Assembly: GCF_000002595.2 (NCBI RefSeq)
Contig: NC_057005.1
Span: 1,513,923-1,577,922, forward strand
Length of the DNA: 64,000 bases
DNA from: Chlamydomonas reinhardtii
Lineage: Eukaryota > Chlorophyta > Chlorophyceae > Chlamydomonadales > Chlamydomonadaceae
Reading direction: 5' to 3'
Shown here: in pieces, positions 1 through 11,809 of the stretch
How positions within the stretch are numbered: the stretch's first letter is position 1
Layout: each line of letters starts with the position of its first letter
Made by a program: the position numbers and the translations under genes
Notes under the pieces: model-generated
What the model was told of the DNA's origin: nothing
The model's database searches: none
What the model saw: the letters and a program-made list of their open reading frames with translations, nothing else

Positions 1-39
1 TCCCTTCTTGTGCAGGCCTGCGTCGCCCCTTTCCGACTG

Positions 40-465
40 TCAACATACTTCCCAGTATGCGTGCGTGTCCCTCCACCTTCCCGCCCCTTCGCTTGCCGCA
101 TAGGAGCCTGCCACCTTCGTCCTGACGCGCTCCCACCTGTCCTCCATGTAGCTGCGAAAGCAGGCGTTTGGCTCCTCGTGCACTGCCACAAAAGCGCTGG
201 TGGATGCCAAGCACGGCGACGTGGCACGCCGCGTTATGGGCGAAAGCAGGACCCCCTTGCTGAGAGCGCACGCGGAGACCACCGCTAGCTCGCAAGGGTG
301 CCCTGCTGGCCCGAAGCCGTTGAGCCCCACTCCCTCATCCGCCTCCTCGTCACCGTCCGACTCCGAATCTGAGTTGGCTGTGGAGAAGAAGATGCTGCGA
401 CGATGTTCACGCCGCTGGCGCTTGCGCCCGTGCTGCTCCTCGAGCTGATCGTCCTGCGCAGACAT
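40..465 (-). CDS. Unidentified open reading frame, possibly gene fragment
   Basis: Minus-strand frame with an ATG at 465 and a stop at 40. The first third is charged: a basic stretch (RKRQRREHRR) followed by an acidic Ser/Asp/Glu run. A later piece, roughly 195-145, is bounded by an AG and a GTGGGA donor and reads VHEEPNACFRSYMED, which looks exon-like. I do not recognise any domain. It may be an exon or two of a gene continuing to the left of the window, a relic, or a chance frame in GC-rich DNA. No neighbouring feature supports a function. Confidence 0.2.
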   Translation of the reverse strand: MSAQDDQLEEQHGRKRQRREHRRSIFFSTANSDSESDGDEEADEGVGLNGFGPAGHPCELAVVSACALSKGVLLSPITRRATSPCLASTSAFVAVHEEPNACFRSYMEDRWERVRTKVAGSYAASEGAGRWRDTHAYWEVC

Positions 466-819
466 CCACAACAAATTGCAGTTATTTAACAGAGTCCACT
501 CGAAGCCGCCCTGCGCCTCGCAGCCCGCAAACTCCAGCTACGGACCCGTCGCGATGCCTGCACACGTCGATTGCCTTTCCCACCTGCTCGTGCTTGCGGT
601 CGTCCGGACATGGCCCTGGCTCCTCGTCATACTGCATATCGCCTATGTGGTTGAAGTAGCTCTGAGGCCAAAGACCTAGCATTCCCGTGGTTGACCTGGA
701 CCGCGCTCACAACCACAGCGACGAAGCTGCGCTGCGAAGTCGCCTGTAAACACATATGCATTTTACATCAGTATAAGCTGGTGTCGGGCAGCTGGGCCTG
801 CTGGACTGGGTCTGCTTGG

Positions 820-1310
820 CGCGGCCGCTTTGGAATACAAGCGGCCACGCGTCGGCCCATACATTTGCAAAGTTTACGAGGCACACTATTTAGTTGCAGG
901 CTCGAAGAGCCCAGCCACCGACCTGCAGGGGTTGGCTCGCACTCGGCGGCCGCTACGCTGAGTGGCTCAGAGGCCGGAGACGGGTCTGCGGTACATACGT
1001 GTATGCGCTGTGTCGCAAGGTGCGGTGGGTGGTGACCGTCTAACGTCCGACGACTCGGCGTTTGCTATTTGAAATGCGCAGGAACACCAACTTTGAGGAG
1101 TAGCTTTAGGTATGTATATCAGTAGAAGAAGCATATGTGTATGCTCGTGTACGCTAAGACTGAGGCAGCAGGCGCGGGAGGAGCTGAAGGTGGCTTACTG
1201 AGCAGAGATGATCGGCGCGCGGAAGCTGCCCCGGGTGACCCGCTGCCACAGCGACAAAACAGCTGTGCTACGAATATGGTAGCCTGTTCCGGAGCTAGGT
1301 GTCCTGTCGG
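820..1310 (+). repeat. Dispersed repeat copy A
   Basis: Diverged direct repeat of 5268-5618. Shared blocks include cggccgct...cgcgtcggccc (about 823-858), gcgcaggaacaccaactttgagg (1076-1098), and a long block from the gtgtac at about 1146 through gaggcag, the ggaagctgccc block, gctgccacagcgacaa and atatggtagcctgttccgg (ending near 1293). Copy A has about 140 extra bases at 865-1010. No coding capacity is evident. It is probably a non-autonomous mobile element; the family is not recognised. Confidence 0.6.
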
Positions 1311-1938
1311 GACCCTTCAACCTTCTCCGCTATGGTCATCCCTGCACATCCATCTTGCAGCGTCCTCGGGACTGACCGCCGGCAGGACTGGACCCGGAAG
1401 GCGCCGCTATGGCTAGCATTCAAAGAGCGGTCACGCCGTTTGCCTTGGATGGGTCCCTGTGCAGCATAGAGTTTCAAGCTACTGCATGCGCGCTCTGCGG
1501 GCAACTGAAGCCGAGCAGCTTCTCAGTGCCCACCTACGAGCCCCCCCTGCCTACGAGCGTGCCAGCGCGTGTGCACCTGCTGAGGCCTATCATGGCCACA
1601 AGGCACAGATGGCGCTATTCATCATCTACATCGTGCAAATTTCGCTCCCGGAAAGTGGGGGAACAAGCCTGGACAAGCACGCCCCTGCTATAGGGGTGCC
1701 CAATGAGCCGTCAGTGAGCCACGGCAACACGTTGCTTCGAACCTCTCCCGCATGCGCCCTCCTAGCGACGGCCGTCTGCGCAAAACATCACACACGCGTC
1801 ACCACGCCATGACCAATACGGTATCCACAAACCCACTTCCTCAAGAATGCTGCGTCCCCCATTTCGTCAGTCGTGGCCCCCGGCATCCCGGCTGCCCAGC
1901 ATCATGGTGACCGGCTGCTGCCACACGCCCACAGCTGC

Positions 1939-4642
1939 TCATCGGCCCTTGGTTGCCACCAGCACGCCCATCAGGTCAAACCCGATGGGGTAATGACGCG
2001 CCGCAGCAAACCCTGCCTCGCGCGCTAGCCGCACCTGCTCGGGCCCTGCAGCCAACACGAAGCGTGGGCAGAGTTCAGCACCTGTCTGCAGCTACGTGAT
2101 ACTTGGAGCTCCTCAGCGGGAGCAACGAGGTGCGTCGAGCTTCTGCTCATCTGGGTTGCTTGCCATTCGCGTGCTGCAGTGCTTCCGAGGTCGCATGCGC
2201 TGGTGTAAGTACATCTCTGTTTGCAACATCAGCGCAGCCTCTCACCGGTGGGGAAGCGCTTGATGGAGGGCCGAAGGTACTCATACTCAGCCGCAAGGCC
2301 GTATCGCCGTGCTGCCGGCACCACCAACTGCTCCAGAAAGAAAGCCTGCGCTCAAACACACGCATTACGTGCATACTCATTTCCCTTCACACACAGCTTC
2401 ACATGGGCGTGCCAGACCTTCGGGCAAGTATGGCAAAGTGCTTCGGCAGGCCCGGTCAGGCAAGTATCGCAAGGTACCTCCATGCGCCACACTGCATCAC
2501 AAAATCGGTCTTAGTTTCCCCTGCCTTTGCTCATCAATACATGTACACGCATACACGCGCACGCATCCGTTTCCTTGAGCTGTACTGCACTTGCGCATGC
2601 AATCGGGACCATGGGCAGCTAGCCCGGCAACCGGTTTGTTTGGGGTCAAGGAAACAGCTGCTTCGCGCGCTGCATCCCCAGCAGCTCTGTGCTGAATGCA
2701 TATGTGCAATACGAATGCGGTGCATGACACACCTGCATGGCGTCCGGGATGGGGTCCGTGCAGTTGTTGAAGTCCAGGATAGCAACCGCGCAGCCTGGTC
2801 AGCAACGGCCAAATCCTGTCAGTAAGAAGCGGCCGCCCACGCCAGCCTGGCGCCAGTCATACTACCCCCGGCCCATATCACTTGTGGCGCCGCCTTGGCT
2901 AGTAATCACCCCAAATTGACAGCTCACGAAGCAGCCAGCGGCCGGCCACAGTCCGCCCATACGTAACCTGGCCCCTGTCCACCGCTCCTACGGTGCTTGC
3001 GCCCTCCCTCTCCCGGTCCTGTGCTCACCAGGCCTGAGGACCCGATGCAGCTCCTTGAGCGCGGTGGGAATGCTGGCCACGTTGCGCAGGCCGTAGCCCA
3101 TGGTGGCGGCGTCGAAGGAGGCCGACTCAAAGGGCAGGTCCATGGCGTCGCCCTGAACCCATCTGCGGCAGCGGGGGTTCGGAAGCTACTGATTTTACGG
3201 AGGCGGGGTGGGACTGGGCGGGCATGATGGCGCAGGTGGCTAACGTTGTGCAAGGGTGCAGCAGCTCCGAACGACTCCGACTGGGGGTTCGGGATGTCAC
3301 GGGTGTAACGAAGGTTTACAATTTTACAGCTCTTGGGTTGCGATGAAACCGTGGGAGGCTGGAGGGCGTCAGTGTGACCTGGTGGGGACCGGTGGGGATC
3401 GGTGGGAATCGGTGGGCATTGGTGGGACCGTGGAAACCGAACGGGGGGGTCCGGCCCTGACACGCTTGGGGGGACCGGCCCTTAAAAGACCAAAGCCAGG
3501 TGATAGGGGATCGCAGGTAACCGTGAGGAACAAGGCACAATACGTACAGGATGCTTTCTGAGGCGTGATGTGCTTAGGAAAGAACTTGCGCAACCAGTCA
3601 CCTGTCATAAAACCGAGCTCGACCTGGCCTCGCAGCGTCACGATGCCCATTTCCGTCACAGGAACCCGCATGTTCATGCCCCGGCACCCAGTTCAAAATC
3701 CTCCGTCTGGCCATGGCCCCTCTAGATATTCCTTATTATCTAGTCAGCAAACCCACGTGATGTTGGCGCGGCCTTGCGCCGTCCCCTCGCGCCTCTGCTC
3801 GTCCTGCCGCGCTGAGGCGTCCTCCAGCATCTCTGCCGCGAAGTCCAGACCCGTCACCTGCCCGAAGAGGCGAAGAGGTTTGCGGACGTTACGTACAAGT
3901 ACCGCCAGCGTTTAGACACGAGGGGTATAACTGAGAAAAGCTAGATAAAGCCCTGGCGCAGTAACGCCCGGTTCACCGTTGGAGACAGGAACACATTGCA
4001 TACCGCACATTGCAACCACGCGGTTTAAGCGACCAGCTTGCTAGAAGCGCAGTGAAACACCACACAATTGCCGACCCACCTCGCCCTTAGTGCCGACCGC
4101 CCTTGAGAGTAGAAATGCGATGTCGCCTGAACCGCAGCACACGTCCAGCGCCTTGCCTCCAGGCTTGGCGCCGCTCCACTTGACTGTCATCTGCTTCCAC
4201 ACCCAGTGCTGCCCGAAGCTCAGATTGTTGTTCAGCTGCGATGAGTCCAAGCAGGACAGACCAGTCAGCCTCAGGGGCACAACGCCCGGGAAAGCAGCTG
4301 CAAAGGACTAGGGGCCTGAGCTGTATTGCTGGCGCGGTGGTGGGGCCCGTGGGCATCCAACCCAGCTGACTCTCTCGGGTTACGAGTCTCAACTTCTTTC
4401 TGGTTCTTGCCGTAAAGCATGCGCACCTCATCGTACACGGGAGCAATGCGGTTGAAAATGCCCTGACGCGCCTCAGCCTCTTGGCCCGGGACGAAGGCAC
4501 CTTGGGGGCCGGGGAGGGCCGCGTCGTCGGTTGCGACACGGACAACCCCAAGCCGGACAGAGCTGTGGACCCTGCGGAAGGGCGCCGCAGCACGGCCTCT
4601 ACCAAGTGCTACTCCGCGCTGTGAAGACTCTAGGCACCTCAT
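1939..4642 (-). CDS. Demethylphylloquinone methyltransferase, plastid (UbiE/MenG family)
   Basis: S-adenosylmethionine-dependent C-methyltransferase that converts 2-phytyl-1,4-naphthoquinone to phylloquinone (vitamin K1), the A1 electron acceptor of photosystem I. Exons 4642-4427, 4235-4080, 3857-3757, 3162-3029, 2794-2733, 2345-2246 and 2045-1939 join in frame to 291 residues. Residues 1-45 are Arg/Ser/Ala-rich, as in a plastid transit peptide. Then come the family motifs: [10 protein letters not shown] split by intron 1, [10 protein letters not shown], the SAM-binding LDVCCGSGD (102-110), [38 protein letters not shown] and a C-terminal [18 protein letters not shown]. The length suits the plastid enzyme. 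The ATG at 4642 opens the transit peptide. The mitochondrial ubiquinone homologue COQ5 is less likely, because the C-terminus and presequence match the plastid type. Confidence 0.9.
3374..3432. repeat. Short GGTGGGNNC tandem repeat in MENG intron 3
   Basis: Degenerate units of about 10 bp (ggtggggacc, ggtggggatc, ggtgggaatc, ggtgggcatt) lie inside the intron between MENG exons 3 and 4. They have no coding role. Confidence 0.6.
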
Positions 4643-6269
4643 CGGAATGCTCGGCTGCCCAAGCGCGCCCTGTAATCAGAATCCGCGTTCAGTCGCTTGC
4701 AAGCGATAATTTAGTTCGCGTTTAGTCTGTCTATAGTATCATTACTTGACCAAGCGTTGAACAGCTACGCTCACGCAGGAGCAAGGGGAGAATGGCGCAA
4801 GGAAATGCTAATACGGTCGCGTATCACGGATCTTCATGTTGATTGTAATTAATAACGATTTACATAACAACGTAGTTGCGGTGGACTTGGCTAAGCCTCT
4901 GAATTTCAGGTCAATCTGGTCTGCCGTGTGTTTTGCGCCACGCCTCATTGCTGTCGAGAATCCAGCCGCGACGACGAGTTCAAGCCTTTCCGATCTCCGC
5001 ACCTCCATGTTCTTGCTGTCTCACACTCAGATGGTCTCATGCATGCATGGTAGGGAAGATGTCCTGGACTTGGTGAAGCGGGAGGCAGGCAGGCCTGCCG
5101 GGGCCTGCCGGGGCCTGCGCAAGTCAGCAAGGGGTCAGCACCGCTACATGAAGTCAGCACCGCTAGGCAACCCCAACACTGTCCCATCGCACACCGCTAG
5201 GCAACCCCAGCTAGTGCTGCGCAAGCGCTGTTGCGCCATCCGCAAATCTGTGTATGCTTAAGATTTGGGACGGCCGCTCCTGCCGAAGCGCGTCGGCCCC
5301 CACATCTCACCTGCCAGCTGAAGGTATCGCAGGGCCCGGCCAGGGACCAGGACATCCCTGGCGGGAATTGCGCAGAAATACCAGCTTCGAGGGGCTTTAC
5401 GCCTTTACGCCTTTACGTGTGATTCTCTGAGAAAGAAGGGTGTGTATGTGCGTGTACACAGACACTGAGGCAGTAGGCGGGGAGTAGCGGAAGGTGGGTT
5501 ACTGAGCCAACATGAGATGGTCTGCGCACGGAAGCTGCCCCATGCGACCCTCCCTGCCACAGCGACAACGCTAGCTTGTGCTGAGGATATGGTAGCCTGT
5601 TCCGGGGTTAGGTGTCCAGGCGTTACACGTGCACGTGCAACAATTCCATTCCCAGCGACCCACCAGCGTGTCACCTCATGTCTGCTCTCGTTAAGTGCAT
5701 ACTGTGGATGCGGTACCGTGGATACGGTATGCACGGAACCCTTGCGAAAGACGCACGCCTGACTGCACATCTGGTGCCAGCCAATCACAGGCAAACCTAG
5801 TAAGGAAATCAACAACTCGGCGCAATCAGCCTGTGGCACACCATCTGAATGAATACGAGCATCAGGGTCCGATCTCGATTTTGTTCCGGCCTCCACATTA
5901 CCAAAGCAGTGCGGCACGCATGTGTCACAGCCACACGCTGGGTTCATTTCTGGTTCCCGAGCCTGCAAAAATCTTGACGCAGCGAGCATCTCTGCCCTTT
6001 CGAGATCCCACCAATCTACCGCGCGAACCTCATCCGAGCCCGCAGCAGCCTGGCAAATCTCACTGCAACAGGCCGGTTGCACACAACGAACCATGCGCGT
6101 CTGTCCGCTTCCGTCTGTCAACCCGCGTCCCTGTAACGGGCAAGCAGCCAGGCCCAGGGCACTCCTTCCTGCCCCGCCATTGCCCCCCGCCCCGTCCTGC
6201 AACCTTCCCCTCCTCCTTCCCCTCCTCCTTCCCCTCCTCCTGCCTCTCCTTCCCATCCCTTCTCAAGCT
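4643..6269. other. Spacer between MENG 5' end and transporter 3' end
   Basis: About 1.6 kb holding the MENG promoter and 5' UTR (an AT-richer stretch at 4660-4870) and the 3' UTR of the transporter. It contains short direct repeats at 5087-5209 (gcctgccggg units; caccgctaggcaacccca twice) and dispersed repeat copy B. Beside the transporter stop there is a pyrimidine repeat at 6203-6243 (cctccttcccct units). No gene is seen. Confidence 0.5.
5268..5618 (+). repeat. Dispersed repeat copy B
   Basis: Second copy of the element at 820-1310, same orientation and about 4.4 kb away. The best shared block runs from about 5451 to 5605 and includes gaggcag, ggaagctgccc, ctgccacagcgacaa and atatggtagcctgttccgg. 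An upstream block (gcgcagaaataccagcttcgagg, about 5371-5393) matches 1076-1098. Copy B carries a tripled cctttacg unit at 5395-5416. Like copy A it sits about 0.65 kb downstream of a minus-strand stop codon. Confidence 0.6.
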
Positions 6270-8770
6270 TTACACGAACAGGTCCACGATGGTCGCCCCC
6301 GCGAACACAAGGAAGAGAGAGCCGCCAATGTACTGCAGGACCTGCTCGCTGAAGTAGCGGGACAGGAAGCCGCCGCCCGCCACCGCCAGGCCCGTGGCCA
6401 CGCCGTGGCCCGCCACCGCGCCCACCGTCACGCCCAGCGGCGAGGAGGCCGCCGCCAGCGCGATGGTTGCGAGGAAGGACTTGTCACCCCACTCGGCCGC
6501 GAACACGAGCGTGAAGGTGGTGAGGATGAGCTTCAGCGCGTCCTCACTGCTGCTCTTGAGGCCGTCCACCACCTCCTGCGCCTCCTCCTTCTCCTCCGCC
6601 GCCGACTCGCCCGCGTCCTTGGCGTCCTGGGGAGGCAAGTCAATGGGATGGGATGGTGAGCACCGCAGCTAGTTAAAGTTGTCGCGGACAGCAAGCCAGG
6701 TGCACAGCCCAGGTAGCCATGGCCATGGCAACCCCTCCACTGCCTGACCACATGGGCAAGCGTCCTCTGACCCATTCCCGCTCAAAGCTCTCTTGACTCA
6801 GTTGCCCCCATGCCCGCCCCTGCCCCAGCCCGCAGCCGCCTCCACCATCGGCCCCCAGTTCCTTCCCACCTTCAGCGTCTTGAAGCCAAAGTACAGCAGC
6901 AGCGCCGCCGCCAGCAGGTCGTCGTAGGGCAGGCCCGCGCCGTTCTCCGGCACCAGCTCGTCCACCTGGTGCAGCACCTGCAGCCCGCCAGCCACACACG
7001 GCACAACATCGACACCAGACGCGACAGCAGCCACAAGGCAGACGCGACAGCAGCCACAAGGCAGACCAGACAAAGACACCGACGTAGACAGAGACGGGGA
7101 CACAGCACACAGGGACGACGGAGACAAGACAGATACGGTGCGCGCCCACAAGTGCACGGCGAGCCCCGTACACACGATAGAGAGGAGAGAAAGAGAAAGA
7201 GAGAGGTAACATAGCAAATCAGATACCACATTAGCGTCCAACCGCAAACACCAAACAATTGCGCTCATGATGCACGGGATGCAACACATAGGGCGGGCCG
7301 CATCAGTACACGTAGGGTCAGGCACGTGGTACATCGCATACACCAAGCCAGGCAAGCCCAATGGCCGCGGGTGCAAGCAGCCAGGAGTGTCGGAAGCAGT
7401 TGTCAGTGATTGCAGTGCCAGCAGCGAGGCAGAGGCCATCGACAAGCCCACGCAGGACGCGTCAGCACGGGCAACAGGTACAACATGCAAAATCAGTTGG
7501 GACAGCACCCAGCCCCTGGTGGCACTCGTGCAGTTGGCCTGCCACCACGCGCGGCCGCAACCAGCATTCGCGCCCCATGTACATGCCATATTCTTTGCAC
7601 TGGCTTGGCTTTGGACACATGCACTCTCCCTCGTTCTCTCATTCTCCTGCTCTCTCTCGCTCTCGTTATCTACGCTCACGCTCATGTACGTACACAAGCA
7701 CACGGACGCGTTCCACCCTTCACTCTCCACCCTCCAAGCTCCTCCTCAATCACCCAACCCACACGCCCAAGCCCCAACCCCACACGCCCACGCACCTGAC
7801 CCAGCAGCACCGACACCACCGTCATGACCGCCAGCGCTCCGAAGGTGCCCGTGAACACCAGGCTCTTGGGCTGCTTCAGCGCCAGCAGTAGCGCGATGAA
7901 GAACGTCTTGTCGCCGATCTCGCTGAAGAAGATCAGCAGGAAACCGGAAACAAGGCCCTCGCGCAGCGGCGAGTCGCCCACGATGCCTAGACGTGCGTGC
8001 ACAGGGGAGGCGTGTAAGAGAGGAAGGTGTGCAGACTGGCGCGCGTGCGCAAATGAGAGGGATTTGGAGAATAATGAGCGATGGGGGAGTTCGGATGACA
8101 AGCATGAGTCGGGGATGAGCCCCTCCAGACGAAGACGGTTGGATACGGTATGTGGCATAAGGACAAGGCAAGCCGCGACGGGCATTGGTCGGTTATCAAG
8201 GGCTCCTTGTTCCGTGACCCAGGCACCAATTCTGGATGCAATACACAGGGCAGAAAACAGGGCACACGGTATGCGCATGTGTTTCGTACCGGGAATGGAT
8301 AGCGCCGCAGTGTCTGCCGCGGGCGCCGCCGCGTCCGCCGGCAGGCCGAAAGCAAGCGATGCCGCCAGCGCCATGGCGGTTGCAGACGCCAGCAAGCCCC
8401 CGTTGGAGAACACCTCATCTAGCGGCCTCGCTGCCTTCTAGCATGCGGTCATGCGAAGGTTTGTGTATGGATGAACGTGAGATAGGGTGCCACAGGGGCA
8501 GCGGCCGGGGCCTTCCGGCCTGGTTGCACGGCCGGCGAGCCAGCAGCTCACCGTGTGGCTGCGAGCCGGAAGCACCTCCACCTCCATCGGCTCAGAGATG
8601 CGCTCATTGATCCGCTGGAGTGAGTGCGGAATGCTCTTCTGCACCGGCGACGCCGCGTCGTGCCGGAGGCCGCAAGCACCGACGAATCGACGAGGGGCGT
8701 GGAGCGGCCCCGACCTCAACCGGCCAACCGGTTGCGACAATTTACTTTTGAGTAGGTTTGCACAGCTCAT
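6270..8770 (-). CDS. GDT1-family plastid Mn2+/Ca2+ transporter (PAM71/CGLD1-type)
   Basis: UPF0016/GDT1 cation transporter. Plastid members (PAM71, CMT1) move Mn2+ and/or Ca2+ across thylakoid or envelope membranes and supply the oxygen-evolving complex. Exons 8770-8552, 8437-8290, 7986-7796, 6977-6870 and 6626-6270 join in frame to 340 residues. The N-terminal 70 or so residues look like a transit peptide, followed by a hydrophobic Ala-rich segment. The two family signatures are present: EIGDKT at 145-150 and EWGDKS at 267-272. Each sits in a hydrophobic repeat, separated by an acidic Glu-rich loop, and the C-terminus is hydrophobic. The ATG at 8770 is the only in-frame start giving a transit peptide. 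Assignment to PAM71/CGLD1 rather than a paralogue such as CMT1 is inference. Confidence 0.85.
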
Positions 8771-9940
8771 CGTTGCACCTTTCGTACGCTCAGAGGGGTG
8801 TAAACCTGGGGTGCTGGCCTACTCGGATGATTGGCCGGAGGATTTGGGACAAACGCAACTACAACAACTACGCAAATCAGACGATGTGTGCACAAGGCCA
8901 AGTGTCAGTGATTCCGATGGCAAAGGCGATTACGCGGGGACATAAGCGGGATTGTCATGCTTGCACCGCATGCGCCCACTCGGCGCATTCTCCAGTCTCC
9001 TGGATCTAACGCGTTACTTGGAAGCTAATAGTACCCAAATGGTAGCGAGGTGACTACTTTGGCCCAACACCATTTGGGCAAGACGCTGCACACCACAAGG
9101 CTCTTTGGCCTACCAGGCGAACTCAGAGCTTAACAACTGCTTCATTGCAAACGGCTTTTAAGACACAATAAATGACAGAGGCAACGGTACCAGACAGGGC
9201 GCTGGAGAGCGGTCCCGTTTGCAACACCCAAGGTGCAACCAGGTCAAACGCTGCAGCCATGTTGACCGATGTACCAAGTCAAGACACCACGTCTAGGCTG
9301 ACACTGACTCCAGCTCGCAGAGAGACGAAAGGCCACAGCGCCCCTGCTCACAGGCACAAGGCCTCGCTATGATGGCCTAATCAACTGCCAATAATTACAA
9401 TCATTTCATACTATGCATGCTGTATAGCAGTCTCCGGGCGAACCTTTCAGAAACCGGCGGGCCCGAAGGCCGGCACCAGAGGCGCCATCGGCCGGGCGCG
9501 ATGTGCAGACCAATACAAGTCATTATGAATTACATCTAGTATTATATGGCACAGTCGCGCACTCGCGCTGCGCGCGGACAGTTCGGCTGCTTAGAACTGT
9601 CTTGAACAACTGTTCCCGCGAACATGTGTCGATGCGGCCTGCAGGTTTGGCGCTGAGACCACTGACTATTGCGACTTGCATATTGGGACAATCAACTGCC
9701 GGTTCTCACCACGGGCGCAAGCGCCCGCCAGCCCCGGTACCCCCAGTACCGGAAGCCGGGACAGCCCATCTCGCCGCAACGGCGCGCCTTACATAACCCC
9801 TGTTGTGGCCGACGAGACCTGATATGTTTGCGACTTCTTATACATAGCTGCACACCCTTGCGCCTCGTCTTTCGTCAGCGTCAATCAGGCTCTCCCCAGC
9901 ACAACAACATCGTGCGACTTGACTTCCGCTCGGCTTTGCA
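8771..9940. promoter_or_regulatory. Divergent intergenic region, transporter / P4H-1
   Basis: About 1.17 kb between two head-to-head genes, so it must contain both promoters and 5' UTRs. It is relatively AT-rich around 9150-9180 and 9385-9560. No ORF with coding character and no repeat was found. No specific regulatory element could be identified. Confidence 0.5.
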
Positions 9941-11809
9941 ATGCGTTTCGTCGCCCTCGTGGCCGCAGCCTTATTGCTGCAGGCAGCCTTTCCTACAAGT
10001 GAGTCCTTTGTAACGGTGTGACCTGGCCGGCGCGCGTCTCGGGCAATTCCCAAACGTTGAATGCCTGTTTCTTTGATTCCGTCCTCTCCTGACGCTCCTC
10101 CCAAAATTATTATGCACAGGTGCCGCTAAGGAAGCAGATGGATCCTGGGGAGGGCTTCCCGAACGACTTCTTGACTCAGCAATGGTCATGGTGAGTTGCT
10201 GCGCGCCCGAAGGGAGTTCCGCGAGTTCCGCGTGCGCGGCTGCACCCGTCCCAAATACTGCATAGCTCGCGTGTTATGTCCGCTTGAGAAGCATTTTATA
10301 CTTTCTTAGGAGGCCCAGCTTCCAACGGGCTCCCTAAGAGACCCTGCGCCAACCCCGCGCCTCACGCACCCCCCCCCCCCACACACACACACACACACCA
10401 ACAACAACATACCGCCAACCCCTCGTGCCACATCCTCCCGCCCCACAGCACCACGAGGCCGACAAGCAATTTGAGGAGGACGCCACACCCTGGGTGCAGC
10501 AGGTCGGCCTGCACCCCCGCGCCTACTACTTCCACAACTTTCTCACTAAGGCAGAGCGCGGACACCTGGTCAAGCTCGCAGCGCCCAAGCTGAAGCGCTC
10601 CACAGTCGTGGGCAATGATGGCGAGGGTGTTGTCGACAACATCCGCACTAGCTACGGCATGTTTATCCGTCGCCTCCAGGACCCCGTCGTCGCCCGCATT
10701 GAGAAGCGTATCTCGTTGTGGACCCACCTGCCCGTCGAGCATCAGGAGGACATTCAGGTGCGCGATGCATTCCGGTGTTGCAGGATTTTAGGGCACCCGC
10801 TGGCGCAGCTACTGGGCACAGCTTATGGGAGGCCGCAGCAAGAGCATAGAGGGCTGCTTTCTGCATCCACAGCGTGCCCACTGAGCGCATTGGCTGTATC
10901 TGACGAAACCGCCATGACTGCCCGGCACAGGTGCTGCGCTACGCGCACGGCCAGACCTACGGCGCCCACTATGACTCTGGCGACAAATCCAACGAGCCCG
11001 GCCCCAAGTGGCGCCTGGCCACCTTCCTCATGTACCTGTCCGACGTGGAGGAGGGCGGCGAGACTGCTTTCCCGCACAACTCCGTCTGGGCGGACCCGTC
11101 AATCCCCGAGAAGGTTGGCGACAAGTTCTCTGACTGCGCCAAGGGCAACGTCGCTGCCAAGCCCAAGGCCGGCGATGCCGTGCTTTTCTATTCCTTCTAC
11201 CCCAACATGACCATGGACCCCGCCGCCATGCACACCGGCTGCCCGGTGATCAAGGGCGTGAAGTGGGCTGCGCCCGTGTGGATGCACGACATCCCCTTCC
11301 GCCCCTCGGAGATCAGCGGCATGGTTCAGCGCATCCCCGACAACGAGCCCGATGCCGGCACCTGCACGGACCTGCACCCCCGCTGCGTCGAGTGGGCTGC
11401 TGCCGGCGAGTGCGAGCACAACAAGGGCTTTATGATGGGCGGCCCCGACAACCTGGGCACCTGCCGCAAGACCTGCAAGGCCTGCGAGCAGTGCAGCTCG
11501 GGGGACATGGACTGCATCAACAGCAACCGCGTGCGCGGCGGCTACTGGAAGTACGACAAGGTGGGGAGCAGCGCGACATCGGCTTGGCGGGGGGAGGGTC
11601 TTTTGGAGCGGGGCAGGGTGGAGCGGCACGGTGGAGCGGGGTGTCGCTGGGTGATTGCATGAGAACTGCGCAGTGGAGTAAGATGGGAATGGAAAACGTT
11701 TGTTCATACTCCTGACACGCCGATGGCCTCTTGCTCTGACCCACAGGACGAGCTGGAGTGGCTGGGTGCTGGCAGCCTGTGGAAGGCCGACATGTCGCCG
11801 GAGCTTTAA
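9941..11809 (+). CDS. Prolyl 4-hydroxylase with C-terminal ShK domain, copy 1
   Basis: Fe(II)/2-oxoglutarate-dependent prolyl 4-hydroxylase. It would hydroxylate prolines of secreted Hyp-rich glycoproteins, the main volvocine cell wall material, in the secretory pathway. Exons 9941-9998, 10120-10190, 10449-10757, 10931-11560 and 11747-11809 give 376 residues. An N-terminal signal peptide (MRFVALVAAALLLQAAFPTS) is followed by the catalytic domain with iron ligands His159, Asp161 (GAHYDS) and His247 and the 2-oxoglutarate-binding Lys257 ([13 protein letters not shown]). A Cys-rich ShK domain follows (CTDLHPRC through CRKTCKAC), then a second Cys pair. Copy 2 lies 1.45 kb downstream in the same orientation. 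Substrate preference cannot be read from sequence. Confidence 0.9.
10369..10398 (+). repeat. poly-C/(AC)n microsatellite in P4H-1 intron
   Basis: A C-run followed by about nine AC units lies 50-80 bases upstream of the exon 3 acceptor, within the pyrimidine-rich part of the intron. Confidence 0.7.

Larger units (their letters stand above)
1..1938. other. Region 3' of MENG, no confident gene
   Basis: About 1.9 kb beyond the MENG stop codon, out to the window edge. It holds one minus-strand open frame near 40-465 and one copy of a diverged dispersed repeat at about 820-1310, both listed separately. Part of it must be MENG 3' UTR. I see no clear poly(A) motif near the stop; the nearest minus-strand TGTAA is at 763-767. 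No RNA gene was recognised. Confidence 0.5.
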
